From CAYFXE01 sp964347035 (GTDB lineage Bacteria; Acidobacteriota; Aminicenantia; Aminicenantales; Aminicenantaceae): a DNA stretch of 64,000 nt. The notes under the pieces were generated by a model, which saw only the letters and a program-made list of their open reading frames with translations, searched no databases and was not told the origin of the DNA. The DNA lies in the NCBI GenBank assembly GCA_964347035.1, contig CAYFXE010000006.1, positions 21,613 through 85,612 on the forward strand. The letters are read 5' to 3'. This document shows positions 16,888 through 26,222 of this stretch, piece by piece. Each line of letters opens with the position of its first letter. Positions within the stretch are counted from its first letter, which is position 1. A program made the translations under genes and the position numbers.

Positions 16888-17568
16888 TTAAGATCTTGGC
16901 CATAATGCGAGAAGCTCGGCCAACACCATAGCTGTTGCCCCCCAAATTTTATGCCCTTTAAACAGGTAAAAAGGAACTTCCAGTTGAGCTCCTTGATAGG
17001 TCCATATCTCTTTATGGATATTCTGCGGATCGAGCAGGTGATCGAAGGGCACTTCGATCACCTCTGCTACTTCTTCTTCGGATGGAAGAAATTCTGGGCG
17101 CTCATCGATCGTCGCCACTACCGGATAAATACAATAATTACTCGGGGGAATGTAGAGAGGAGTCAACTCTCCTAAAATTCTGATCGAACCGGGGCGAATC
17201 CCCAATTCTTCGCAGGCTTCTCTGAGAGCTGTTTGTTCGAAGCTTTCTCCCTTTTCCTGCTGACCTCCGGGGAAAGAAATCTGGGATTGATGATGATCGA
17301 CGCGTGCAGTCCTACGGGTCAAAACCAAGTAAAGACGACCTTCCCAATGATAAAGCAAAACAAGCACTCCGGCTCGAAGGCAGGAATCTTGAACAACATC
17401 GTAGATTTTATGTCCTGGCCTGGGATTAGTGATCATACGGAGCTGGGCTTTTAAACCAGGCTTTGGTCCTTTTAGGGTTTGGCTGAGGAGCAGAAGTGTT
17501 TTCTGGATTTCCATATTACTCAGAGGCTTTCTCGAAGTCCTCTTTAGTGACTCTGTGATCTCTTCCAA
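16888..17568 (-). CDS. NUDIX hydrolase, CoA pyrophosphatase-like (NudL group)
   Basis: 226 residues. The Nudix box is complete at residues 102-124 (G-x5-E-x7-REACEELGI). Upstream, LTRRTARVDHHQSQISFPGG is the CoA-pyrophosphatase variant of the UPF0035 motif (usually LxxHxGQxxFPGG; here the Gly is Ser). The C-terminal IWGATAMVLAELL block is also typical. The reaction would be cleavage of CoA or acyl-CoA to phosphopantetheine and 3',5'-ADP in the cytoplasm. The first 45 residues are extra; an ATG at residue 19 is an alternative start. Confidence 0.85.
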   Translation of the reverse strand: MEEITESLKRTSRKPLSNMEIQKTLLLLSQTLKGPKPGLKAQLRMITNPRPGHKIYDVVQDSCLRAGVLVLLYHWEGRLYLVLTRRTARVDHHQSQISFPGGQQEKGESFEQTALREACEELGIRPGSIRILGELTPLYIPPSNYCIYPVVATIDERPEFLPSEEEVAEVIEVPFDHLLDPQNIHKEIWTYQGAQLEVPFYLFKGHKIWGATAMVLAELLALWPRS

Positions 17569-17607
17569 CAGGCAAGTATAAACGTATTTTGAGAAAGGAT
17601 CACATAT

Positions 17608-18654
17608 TCATTCTTTTAAATCTTTGACTTTCTTTTCTAGTTCTTGAATGGTCTTATCTACTTTATCTATTTTGGAGTAAAGATCGGCCAGCTCTTCGTT
17701 TTCAACTCTGTGCTCGTTCAATTTTTCGCCCAAATTCCCGAACAGAATACGTTGTTGATCTTCGAGTTCCTGATTATTCTTGTCAAATTCATTCTTCGTT
17801 CTTTGTCGATCTTTTATTTCCTTCTCATATTCTTGGGCCCGCTCTCTTCCTTCTTCCTTTAACTCCTTTATTTTCTGTTCAAAATCCCTGATGACGGACT
17901 CAACTTTTTCTTTTTTCTCTTCTAACTTGACTTTCTGCTCTTTTAGGGAAGGAAGTTTGGGCTCTAGCTCTTCTGTTCTTTTTATCGCCTCTTCAATTTT
18001 TGCCTCTAACTCATTTTTCTTGGATTTTTTTTCTTCATTTGAAAGTTTCGTGTTTTCCTCTGTTTTTCGAATCTCTTTTTCCGCATCTTCTTTATCCCTC
18101 CCTGAATTTCGAATTTCTCTTTCTGTTTGGCTCAAATTTTTATCGAGTTCTTTCAGGTTTTCTCTTGTCTGGCCCATTTCTTTTTCATGAGGTTTCTTTG
18201 CTTCCTCCTGCTCACTTATTTTGGCTTTTTGACTCTGTTCAAACTCGGATTGATTCTTTTTTAACTTCTCTATTTCTGCAGCAATTTTCTCTACTTCCAG
18301 CAGATTGCTCTTTCTTTTCTCCTCTAAAGCGCTGATTTCTGTGGTTAGTGTTTCGGTTCTGGTGGACTTTATCCCAGCATCCCATGATTTTTTTCCCAAT
18401 TCTCTCAAAATGCCTGCTTTCGTTTTGTTTTCATGTCTTATTTTGCTCTGGAGATGTATGAGATCCACTCTTTTCTTGGCACCAGAGAAAAGCGCTTTAA
18501 GACCTCTCCTCAACGTCTTGTCTCTGATGAAAAGGAAGACAACTAAACACAGGATAATCAGGATTAAGAGCCAGAAAGACCACTTAGGAATACTCATTTC
18601 ACCGCTTAGAAAATCTTGTCGAAAATTAAAGAAAAAGGTGGTTAACATAAACAT
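17608..18654 (-). CDS. Membrane-anchored long coiled-coil protein
   Basis: About 348 residues; the start at 18652-18654 is chosen because GGAGG precedes it, and an in-frame ATG exists at 18666. One membrane helix (WSFWLLILIILCLVVFLFI) is followed by about 300 residues of highly charged, Glu/Lys-rich heptad sequence predicted as continuous coiled coil. No enzyme motif is present. Such proteins act as tethers or filaments; no family is recognised. The low-complexity composition makes database matches unreliable. Confidence 0.75.
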   Translation of the reverse strand: MFMLTTFFFNFRQDFLSGEMSIPKWSFWLLILIILCLVVFLFIRDKTLRRGLKALFSGAKKRVDLIHLQSKIRHENKTKAGILRELGKKSWDAGIKSTRTETLTTEISALEEKRKSNLLEVEKIAAEIEKLKKNQSEFEQSQKAKISEQEEAKKPHEKEMGQTRENLKELDKNLSQTEREIRNSGRDKEDAEKEIRKTEENTKLSNEEKKSKKNELEAKIEEAIKRTEELEPKLPSLKEQKVKLEEKKEKVESVIRDFEQKIKELKEEGRERAQEYEKEIKDRQRTKNEFDKNNQELEDQQRILFGNLGEKLNEHRVENEELADLYSKIDKVDKTIQELEKKVKDLKE

Positions 18655-18789
18655 ATCACCCTCCATTACCTTTTAAGTTTTGCTTAAATTATTTCTATTC
18701 TTTTAGAAACCTTTTGTCAATTCTTTTAAAAAATGGAATGAGTTTTTTCTCGAGGACTGGCAACTCTTTATGATAATTGTTTTCTTGTT

Positions 18790-19773
18790 CTAGGCTATCC
18801 GAAATCTTCTTCTTCGTTGGTATCCTGCTATTTTCCCTGCTTTCTCGCTCTCCGTAATCCTGAAGAATGCCAGGTGAACAACTTTTTTGCCGACTTTAAG
18901 GGCAGATCCGACAACCTCTTTTCCTTCGAATCGATAATCCCGTCCTTGACCGACAGAATCATATTTTTTTTCATCGCTCTTCATGACTTCATCTATGAAT
19001 TTTTTGGCTTCTTCTCTTCCAGGCTTTTCTGTCTTCTGATTTCTTCGAATAAGGGCTTCAAGGGCATAGCTTTTCACGAGTTTCGAATGAAGCTGCGTAT
19101 AAGCTGGTTCGAGTGAAATAAAATCAAACCCGACGACCTTCTCATCGATAAAGACAAACAGCCCTTTTTGGTGGGAAATGGATGGGAAGGCTTTGAGATA
19201 CTCGTCCAAATCACTCATCTTTGCTTGGAAGACATCTCTCATGGCTTGTGTTTGAGAACGTGTCTCGGATTCCTCGGCCATTTCATCTATTCCAGTCCAT
19301 ACCGTCCCCTGATCAGATCGAAACTGCTGTGAATCCTCTAGGGTATGAGAAACTGAGCGGGATTTCATAACCCGGAGTTTCGGAATCATGACGGTCCCGG
19401 AATCTGAGAGCTCTCTCGATGTGTACTCCCATCTCCCCTGCTCGGTGCAGGTCACTGGGATGACAGTCTCAGATTTCTCCTTCAACAAAATCGTCGTGTT
19501 AAGCACGCGATTCTGCTTGGCCCCGACCACCTCTTCGCCGTCGAGGAGAAGGATAGAGCTATCGGCTTTGTTGATAGCTTTCAGATCGGGAACCGAGCCC
19601 TCCTTGCTGACCTCAGTAATGACCAACAACTGCTGATCCAAGGCCTCTCTGAGTGTGAGGTACTCGGGAGAGTCATCAAGAGAGGTAAAAAGAGGAAAGA
19701 CTCCCATGTTCTTGAAATGATGAAGTTCACCAAACTCAAAACTACGCAGATATTTCTTTATCTCTTTATCCAT
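18790..19773 (-). CDS. ARPP-1 domain (DUF6569-like) protein
   Basis: 327 residues, no signal peptide. The sequence LTLREALDQQLLVITEVSKEGSVPDLKAINKADSSIL-type N-terminus, LLLDGEEVVGAKQNRVLNTTILL, and VPVTCTEQGRWEY are the conserved blocks of the ARG/rhodanese-phosphatase-associated protein domain. These proteins are common in bacteria and of unknown biochemical role. It stands alone on the minus strand, downstream of a 94-residue conserved gene and next to a repeat tract. Confidence 0.8.
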   Translation of the reverse strand: MDKEIKKYLRSFEFGELHHFKNMGVFPLFTSLDDSPEYLTLREALDQQLLVITEVSKEGSVPDLKAINKADSSILLLDGEEVVGAKQNRVLNTTILLKEKSETVIPVTCTEQGRWEYTSRELSDSGTVMIPKLRVMKSRSVSHTLEDSQQFRSDQGTVWTGIDEMAEESETRSQTQAMRDVFQAKMSDLDEYLKAFPSISHQKGLFVFIDEKVVGFDFISLEPAYTQLHSKLVKSYALEALIRRNQKTEKPGREEAKKFIDEVMKSDEKKYDSVGQGRDYRFEGKEVVGSALKVGKKVVHLAFFRITESEKAGKIAGYQRRRRFRIA

Positions 19774-19782
19774 TCAGTCTAT

Positions 19783-19866
19783 TACTCAGTTTTCCGTAAC
19801 TCAGCAAAATAAGAATATTTTCTCCTTTCTTTCTGAGTTACAGAGTTACTGATCACTGTGTTACTG
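19783..19866. repeat. Intergenic CTGAGTTAC-type repeat
   Basis: GTAACTCAG (19796-19804) and CTGAGTTAC (19833-19841) form a 9-base inverted repeat, and the right arm continues with AGAGTTACTGATCACTG. The GTTACTGATCACTG-like core resembles the tract at 12530-12554. Confidence 0.55.
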
Positions 19867-19890
19867 TCTTATCTGGTGTGCGGAGAACTA

Positions 19891-20175
19891 TTATTCGTCG
19901 TCTTCGAGGATCTTTTTTAATACATTCTGCGGGCTGTTGGGAGCATCCTCAGGAAGATATAAAACCACTCCTCCCTTGACTGGACGTATCCTGATTTTAT
20001 CCTCGCTGGCAAGTCTTTGGGTCGTTTCAATGGGATTCTTACCAAAATACTCCTGAAAAGCAGCATTAAAACCGCTGTAAACACTATGAATCCCTTTGTA
20101 ATTGCCTCGAAGTTTTTTGATGGCCTTTCTCACAAATTCTTCTTCTGTCATTTTAGGCTTTTCTTCAGCAGACAT
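19891..20175 (-). CDS. Small conserved protein, unknown
   Basis: 94 residues with GGAGG upstream. The sequence YKGIHSVYSGFNAAFQEYFG and IRPVKGGVVLYLPEDAP are strongly patterned and look like a winged-helix-sized domain: helix, helix, then a two-strand hairpin. I recall similar uncharacterised proteins in other bacteria but no function. No signal peptide. It might bind nucleic acid, judged only on fold guess. Confidence 0.7.
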   Translation of the reverse strand: MSAEEKPKMTEEEFVRKAIKKLRGNYKGIHSVYSGFNAAFQEYFGKNPIETTQRLASEDKIRIRPVKGGVVLYLPEDAPNSPQNVLKKILEDDE

Positions 20176-20325
20176 GATGACCTCCTATCCTCAGTATCCG
20201 CCTTTATTGAAGCCGATATCCCTTCCTTAGAATAATACCTCTTGAGGAGGAATAGGTCAATAGAATGTATATTTATTGACGCTCGTCTTAAGCTTTAAAT
20301 CTCACCTATTCCAAGCTTTGACGTG

Positions 20326-20412
20326 AGGTGGGGTCAGGCTTTTTCCCAAGGTTTTGTACTCGGGTAAAGGTAGAGATAAAGCGCACCCGGACGACAAGGC
20401 CTGACCCCACCT
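20326..20412. repeat. 87-base REP-like palindrome, GGGGTCAGGC-ended (copy 1)
   Basis: Terminal arms AGGTGGGGTCAGGC (20326-20339) and GCCTGACCCCACCT (20399-20412) are perfect inverted repeats. The interior matches, in reverse orientation, the element at 53929-54013 (shared pieces CCCAAGGTTTTGTACTCG and CCGGACGACAAGG). GGGGTCAGGC-ended repeats of this size are often found around IS200-like REP-associated transposases, but none is in this window. The rest of 20176-20536 holds no gene that I can see. Confidence 0.75.
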
Positions 20413-20536
20413 CTGGAATTTTGACATTTTATGAGCAAACATGCTATCTTACTGAGTTTTTAAAATGACCTATTAACCTAGATAATTTATTGACTCTAAG
20501 GTAAAATATATTCCACAAAACAAAGAGGGTATTCTG

Positions 20537-22699
20537 ATGAGATTCTTCAAAATCATAAATATGTTACTTATCATTTTTTTAGCAACAAACCTAGCTTTTT
20601 CCAAACAGTCTAAGACGAAAGAAAAGGCAGATCAAAAAGAGAAGGAAAAGAAAAAAACCGAGGATAAAGAGGAAAAAACCAAACTCTTTCAGCTCGACAT
20701 GATTGAGATCGAAGTCATCGAATACATCCGTGATATCGAAATCCCGAACATGACTGTAGTCAAACCCGAACTTTTCCCGTTAAGTATCGGAACAACCTTG
20801 GACACTGCCCTGGAGCGCCAACCAGGCATTGATGTCCAGAGGATTCAGGAGATCGGCACAGCCGTTGATGACGATTCGATCAAAATTCGTGGATTGGGAT
20901 CGCGACGTATCCGGGTGACAAAGAACGGACGTTTACTCAACACTTCTGGTGTTGCCGGGGGTTATTTCATTGACTGGACGATGATCCCTCTGACAAACGT
21001 CGATCGAGTCGAGGTGGTCAAAGGTGTCGGCGATCCCCGATACGGCAATGTTCTGGGCGGTATCATTAACCTCGTGCCCAAAAGGATTCCCCGGGAGGCC
21101 CCGACAACCGAGGTTCAGATCTCTGGAGCCAGTTACGCGACTGCCAGTCTGAACCTTCACCATGCCTACAAGCCTGGGTCTTTCGAATATGCTTTGGCTG
21201 CAGGCTACGCCCGCAGTGATGGCTACCTGAAAAACGGTGATTTAGACTTCGCCAACGTGGATTTCCATCTCGCCTACGATTTTCCGTTTGCTGGTCGATT
21301 GACCACCGATGTCAACTTTTCTCGGTTAAAAAAGGGATTTATTGTGTCCAACAGAGTTTCTAAAGATCCCGGTGATCCTGATTATTCCACAGCCTTCGAT
21401 TCTGAATACCCTGCTTCAGACGGCGAATACATGTATGGAGGTATGGGCGCTTATCCTGAGCCAGGCAGCTGGTGGGAAAAGACAAAATGGACGTTCGATT
21501 TTGGTTACGAACAAGCCTTGAAGGATTATGGCCTGTTGAATATCCGCTACTGGCTCAACCACGGAAACCGCGAGTCGTTCAACACGCGCGCCCGGTTGGA
21601 CAGAATCTTTCACAAGGAGTTTTATGATGATCGCTCCCAAGGATTTTCGGCGACTTACCAACACTTTCTTCCCAACCAGAATATTTCTGTTGGGTTTGAC
21701 TACACTCACTTAAAAGACGATGGGGATACGAATTTCTCAGACGATTTCCGCAGCTCTTTCCGGAATGAATACTATGTTGCGGCCAAAACTTTCGACTTCT
21801 ACATCATGAATGAGATTCGGCTCCTGGATCGTAGGATCACCATCGTTCCTGGTATACGGTATATGTCCTATAACGGAATCTCAGGGCCTTCGGGTGAGTT
21901 CGAGCTGATTCCTGATATCGAGATGGATGGATGGGCCCCTTCTGCTAAACTTGTCTACAACTACAATGAGGACAGTGTATTGTACTTCAGCCTCGCTCGA
22001 GCGCTCAGGATGCCCACCCCACCCGAACACTACTGGCACTATGACCCCGACGATGCAGGAGTGGACACCAGCCAACTCTCCTTCGACAAAGAAGATGGTC
22101 TGATGATTCAGGGAGGATGGCGGACGATTCTTCCCACTAAAACCAAGGTCGAAATTTCTCCCTATTACTATCATATCAACAATTACATCCAGTTTGACTT
22201 GATCAACTTCGTCTCCTATAACATCGAACAGGCCAAAATCTACGGGATCGAGTTTGAGGTCGCTCACCAGTTTGGCGGAGGTTGGTCTTCTTTCTTGAAT
22301 TACACCTACCAGAAAAGCGAAACAGCAGATGATCCGTTCGTCAGCCTGTTCGTCAATCCGCTAGACCGTGACTTCGATCAGATCCCTGGACTGCCTAAGC
22401 ATAAGTTCAACCTCGGCGTCCAGTATAAAGCCTGGAACAATGCCAGCATAGCCTTTTTTGTTCAGGCTGTCTCCAGCCAGGAAATCATTTACAACAACAA
22501 CACCTTGTGGAACACGGATCTCCGGGTTCGAACTCAAGATGCTTACGCCAGGCTGGATATCGAAGGGCGGTATCCTATAGCCGGATTGTTCGAAGTCGTC
22601 CTGTTCATCCGGAATCTTCTGAACGAAGATTATCAGGAACGATACGGCTTTCCGGCTGCCGGGAGAAACATCGGTCTTTCCCTGAGGAAGAAATTCTAG
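20537..22699 (+). CDS. TonB-dependent outer-membrane receptor
   Basis: 720 residues: signal peptide, a Lys/Glu-rich linker, plug domain (about 75-190, with IKIRGLGSRRIRVTKNGR and VDRVEVVKGVGDPRYGNVLGGIINLVPK), and a 22-strand-type barrel ending in the terminal Phe (LSLRKKF). It imports a substrate across the outer membrane using TonB energy. The stop is immediately followed by the start of a His-rich inner-membrane transporter, so a metal or metallophore is a likely substrate. No upstream repressor box was recognised. Confidence 0.93.
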   Translation: MRFFKIINMLLIIFLATNLAFSKQSKTKEKADQKEKEKKKTEDKEEKTKLFQLDMIEIEVIEYIRDIEIPNMTVVKPELFPLSIGTTLDTALERQPGIDVQRIQEIGTAVDDDSIKIRGLGSRRIRVTKNGRLLNTSGVAGGYFIDWTMIPLTNVDRVEVVKGVGDPRYGNVLGGIINLVPKRIPREAPTTEVQISGASYATASLNLHHAYKPGSFEYALAAGYARSDGYLKNGDLDFANVDFHLAYDFPFAGRLTTDVNFSRLKKGFIVSNRVSKDPGDPDYSTAFDSEYPASDGEYMYGGMGAYPEPGSWWEKTKWTFDFGYEQALKDYGLLNIRYWLNHGNRESFNTRARLDRIFHKEFYDDRSQGFSATYQHFLPNQNISVGFDYTHLKDDGDTNFSDDFRSSFRNEYYVAAKTFDFYIMNEIRLLDRRITIVPGIRYMSYNGISGPSGEFELIPDIEMDGWAPSAKLVYNYNEDSVLYFSLARALRMPTPPEHYWHYDPDDAGVDTSQLSFDKEDGLMIQGGWRTILPTKTKVEISPYYYHINNYIQFDLINFVSYNIEQAKIYGIEFEVAHQFGGGWSSFLNYTYQKSETADDPFVSLFVNPLDRDFDQIPGLPKHKFNLGVQYKAWNNASIAFFVQAVSSQEIIYNNNTLWNTDLRVRTQDAYARLDIEGRYPIAGLFEVVLFIRNLLNEDYQERYGFPAAGRNIGLSLRKKF

Positions 22700-23749
22700 G
22701 TGCCAAAAAAACCTCTGTTATTCATCCTCTTCTCCGCTGCTCTTTTTGGCCTCAGCCCTCCCCTGGCAAAACTCCTCGTCGAGGATATCTCCCCTGTGGC
22801 CCTGGCCGGGCTTCTGTATCTGGGCTCATTCGCCGGCCTGACGATCTATAGAGTGGGCCGGAAAGCCTCGAGATCAGCTCCTGAAAAAAATGCTCCACTC
22901 GAAAAGAAGGACCTCCCCTGGCTTTTCGGCGCTATTCTTTCCGGAGGAATCCTGGGGCCTATAAGCCTTATGTTTGGATTACAGTTCATTTCTGGCTTCT
23001 CCGCCTCCCTGCTACTGAACCTGGAGGGGCTGACGACAGCACTGATTGCTATGCTCATCTTCAAGGAATACACAGGAACGCGATTCTGGCTGGCTCTAAC
23101 CTGCATGACGCTGGCTGGTATCATCTTGAGCTGGGATCCAGAATTGGGCCGCTTCACACTGAAGGGACCTCTTTTGGTCACAGCAGCAATGATGTTTTGG
23201 GGGTTGGATAACAACTTGACCTGTAAGATTTCAGACAAAAACCCTATTCAAATCACTCAGATCAAGGGGTTTTTTGCCGGGACCACCAGCCTTCTTCTGG
23301 CCATTCTATTAAGGATGAAGATTCCCATCGAGTCGGTCCTTATCCTGGCCCTTTTACTTGGGTCGTTCAGCTACGGCCTGAGCCTTGTGCTTTTCATCAA
23401 AGCCCTTAAAGGCTTGGGATCCTCAAGGACCGGAGCCTTCTTCAGCCTGGCTCCGTTTGTAGGAGCAGTATTCTCTCTCGTCGTCCTTAAAGAGTGGTTG
23501 GGTTGGGTGATGTTTCCGGCGGCAGGACTCATGATTATCGGCGTCTATCTGATATGGGTGGAGCGACATTCTCATCGTCATTTTCATTCGCGCCAGAGAC
23601 ATGCTCATACCCACTCCCATGATGACGGCCACCATCTTCATCCCCATTCAGAAAAAGTCGAAGAGCCTCACACCCATGAACACACCCATCATGAGATAGA
23701 ACATATCCACGGCCACTGGCCGGATACCCATCACAGACACAAGCATTGA
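22700..23749 (+). CDS. EamA/DMT-family transporter with a His-rich tail
   Basis: 349 residues from GTG, zero bases after the receptor stop. Ten hydrophobic helices in two EamA repeats fill residues 1-285. The last 60 residues contain 24 histidines, in runs such as HSHRHFH and HTHEHTHH. EamA proteins usually move metabolites, but a His-rich cytoplasmic or periplasmic tail is the mark of transition-metal handling (nickel, cobalt, zinc). Together with the receptor it suggests a two-step metal import route or uptake plus efflux. The metal cannot be told from sequence. Confidence 0.88.
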   Translation: MPKKPLLFILFSAALFGLSPPLAKLLVEDISPVALAGLLYLGSFAGLTIYRVGRKASRSAPEKNAPLEKKDLPWLFGAILSGGILGPISLMFGLQFISGFSASLLLNLEGLTTALIAMLIFKEYTGTRFWLALTCMTLAGIILSWDPELGRFTLKGPLLVTAAMMFWGLDNNLTCKISDKNPIQITQIKGFFAGTTSLLLAILLRMKIPIESVLILALLLGSFSYGLSLVLFIKALKGLGSSRTGAFFSLAPFVGAVFSLVVLKEWLGWVMFPAAGLMIIGVYLIWVERHSHRHFHSRQRHAHTHSHDDGHHLHPHSEKVEEPHTHEHTHHEIEHIHGHWPDTHHRHKH

Positions 23750-23948
23750 TACTGCTTGAATATTAAAGGAAGCATCTCCAAAACCATGCAATCCATACAT
23801 CTTCATTTGCTTTCATATCACGGAATCGGAGATGCTTATAATATCGAACATTGTGATAGGCACTCATGAGAGGTAAAATAACAAGCTGAATGCTATCCGG
23901 GAGTTTATCGATAAATGGATAGTTCTTGGGTCTATGAATCCCTGAACG

Positions 23949-24320
23949 ATGATTGAGGAGGATTATCTGGCAGATGAGATCATTGCCTTTTGTGGGCTCA
24001 ACTGTACGGAGTGTCCGGCTTATATCGGCACTCAGGAAGAAGATGAGATCCTTTTGAAGAAGACAGCAAAGCGTTGGTCAACTGCCAAACACAAGATTGA
24101 ATCCTCTGATATCCTTTGTGATGGATGTGCCTCACCAGGAAAGAGGTTGGCCAGTATCTGCGCTGAATGTCAAGTGAGGATCTGTGGTGTGGGAAAGGCC
24201 ATCGAAAACTGTGGTTTTTGCGATGATTATCCTTGCCAGACACTCGAAACGGTCTGGAAGTGGCTCAGGACACCAAAGGCTAAGGCCAGACTCGATGAAA
24301 TCAAACAGAATCGTGAGTGA
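23949..24320 (+). CDS. DUF3795 cysteine-rich protein
   Basis: 123 residues with eleven or so cysteines in pairs: FCGLNCTECPAY, LCDGCASPG, ICAECQVRIC and NCGFCDDYPC. This order is the DUF3795 family pattern, thought to bind zinc or an iron-sulfur cluster. Cytoplasmic, no known reaction. It overlaps by a few bases the frame of the following methyltransferase, so the two may be co-transcribed. About 200 bases of gene-free sequence lie upstream. Confidence 0.82.
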   Translation: MIEEDYLADEIIAFCGLNCTECPAYIGTQEEDEILLKKTAKRWSTAKHKIESSDILCDGCASPGKRLASICAECQVRICGVGKAIENCGFCDDYPCQTLETVWKWLRTPKAKARLDEIKQNRE

Positions 24321-25273
24321 TATTGGAGGATATTTGTATCTTTTCTATCAAGAGTTTATGTTTTAAGGAGGATCAGGTTTTAAACAGTGGAGAAATAAAC
24401 AGAAAAAATATTGTGATCATAAGAACTTTGGTCATCTTAACTTTGTCCATTTTCAACTTTTTCCAGCTCAGCCTGCCAAAAGAATTCAGCATCCGGAAGA
24501 ATGAGTCCAATGACAAGGCATCCGCTAATCAAAAGTTATCTGAAACAACCATACGGAACAACACTCAAAAAGTCATTCAATATGTCATCCAACAAGATCG
24601 TCCTGGCGAAAAGCCTGTAAAAAAAGTCATCAAAGCCGGGAATACAGACCACTACCCTGGAGATGTGGCTTTGAATCTCACCTTCTACCGTGATGGTAAG
24701 CCACTTCTTTACCGTCTTAATCCTGGAGGAACGTACTCATTTCGATTAGATGACTATAACGGACTAGATGTCTATGCGGACACAAACAAGAAAGCCGATA
24801 TGGAGGATGCAGTTCCTTTTGTGGCCACACCGATGGATGTTGTCCGAAAAATGCTCGAATTGGCCTGTGTGGATAAACACGACATCGTGTATGATCTTGG
24901 CTGTGGGGATGGTCGGATCGTGATCTTAGCAGCCGGAGAGTTAGGGGCACAGGGAGTCGGGATTGATATTGACAACCGTCGAATAAAGGAATCAAGAGCT
25001 AACGCTAAAGCCTCCGGCGTTGAAGACAAAGTGGAATTCCGCCTCCAAGATGTCTTGAAAGCTGATTTTTCTGAAGCCACTGTCGTCGCTCTATACATGC
25101 TGACGGAAATCAATGAACTGCTCCGCCCGCAGCTGGAAAAACAGCTCAGAGGCGGCACTTATGTAGTCACACACAGCTACCCTGTTCCCGGATGGGCGAG
25201 CAAGATGATCGATTTTGTGGTGATGATGGCCGAAGACGGCGAAGAACATCTCATCTATCTCTACCAAAAATAA
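24317..25273 (+). CDS. Exported class I SAM-dependent methyltransferase (copy 2)
   Basis: Up to 318 residues. The start is uncertain: the frame opens with GTG 24317, but a strong AAGGAGG at 24365-24371 has no standard start codon at the right distance. A hydrophobic leader (IVIIRTLVILTLSIFNFF) is followed by a beta-rich domain and then the methyltransferase with motif I YDLGCGDGR and VGIDID. FVATPMDVVRKMLELA and SEATVVALYMLTEINELLRP parallel copy 1 at 7445-8332. The shared N-terminal domain shows the pair arose by duplication. Substrate unknown. Confidence 0.8.
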   Translation: MILEDICIFSIKSLCFKEDQVLNSGEINRKNIVIIRTLVILTLSIFNFFQLSLPKEFSIRKNESNDKASANQKLSETTIRNNTQKVIQYVIQQDRPGEKPVKKVIKAGNTDHYPGDVALNLTFYRDGKPLLYRLNPGGTYSFRLDDYNGLDVYADTNKKADMEDAVPFVATPMDVVRKMLELACVDKHDIVYDLGCGDGRIVILAAGELGAQGVGIDIDNRRIKESRANAKASGVEDKVEFRLQDVLKADFSEATVVALYMLTEINELLRPQLEKQLRGGTYVVTHSYPVPGWASKMIDFVVMMAEDGEEHLIYLYQK

Positions 25274-25298
25274 ATGAAATAGGGAGAAATCCTGAGAC

Positions 25299-26210
25299 AT
25301 GTATATTGGCGTGGATTTCTTGATCGACGAAAATCTGACGCTATTTTTAAGCGAGGTTAATACAGGTGTGCCGGGTGGTGCTTCGGAATATGACCTCGTT
25401 CATCGGTTAAAATACGGCCAACCTTCTGGAATTTTTGACAGGATTAACTCACTATCGAGAAAAAATTTTGGGAAATATTTTTATGACTATATCAACAGTC
25501 TTCCTAGTATGGACGACCTACGGGCCTTAAAAATCTGGATGGATGGCAAAGGTTCACTGCCCAGAAATCCAGCACCAGCCCTGAGGCTTGAGGATAAGTG
25601 GATCCAGTACTTTCTTCTTTATCAGGATTACCCAATGATCCCCACCCAAATTTATGATCGGGAGAATCTGGAAGATATCCAGAATCTATTCAGACAGGGA
25701 AATCCGTTCGTACTGAAAAAGAGACTGGGAAGAGGGGGAAAAGGATTCAGGCTGATCGAGAATATCTCTGAACTCAGAAACCTTGATCTTGAAAGAAGCT
25801 TCTACCTCATCCAGCCTTATGTGAAAAGTCAAATCGGCACCTATAAGCTTTCGTTGAGAGGAACCGCCTTTGTCGGTGAATTTCTCTGCATGTTTGCCAA
25901 CCTCAGCCCGAAGATCACCTCCAACCACGGATTTCGATTCTACATCTCTTCTGGGGATGATCTCCGTGTCTCGGATGAAAATTTTAAAACCAGGAGAATT
26001 GTCCAGAAGGCATGGGAGGCAGATATTTTTTTTAAAGGCGACATCCCTGCTTACCTCTACGACAATGTCTACATAGAGGACATTGCTGAGGCAGAGCTTA
26101 TCATCCCCCAGTCCATCTACGAGACGGTCAAGAAAATGGTTTCATCGATCAGCCGGCTGTACATGGATTTAGATTTTAATTCCTTACCCAAATCTTGTAT
26201 TGAAGGGTAA
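25299..26210 (+). CDS. Circularly permuted ATP-grasp-like protein
   Basis: 303 residues. The N-terminus reads GVDFLIDENLTLFLSEVNTG, which is the metal-binding end of an ATP-grasp site (D6, E19, N21) normally found at the C-terminus. The lysine and glycine-rich loop that bind ATP phosphates come later (VLKKRLGRGGKGF, about 138-150), followed by LIQPYVKS. This order matches the circularly permuted ATP-grasp families (PF04174/PF14403). Such enzymes join an acid to an amine or thiol using ATP. It follows the exported methyltransferase by 25 bases, probably in one operon. A truncated ordinary ATP-grasp protein is the alternative. Confidence 0.6.
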   Translation: MYIGVDFLIDENLTLFLSEVNTGVPGGASEYDLVHRLKYGQPSGIFDRINSLSRKNFGKYFYDYINSLPSMDDLRALKIWMDGKGSLPRNPAPALRLEDKWIQYFLLYQDYPMIPTQIYDRENLEDIQNLFRQGNPFVLKKRLGRGGKGFRLIENISELRNLDLERSFYLIQPYVKSQIGTYKLSLRGTAFVGEFLCMFANLSPKITSNHGFRFYISSGDDLRVSDENFKTRRIVQKAWEADIFFKGDIPAYLYDNVYIEDIAEAELIIPQSIYETVKKMVSSISRLYMDLDFNSLPKSCIEG

Positions 26211-26222
26211 AGATCGCCGCTG

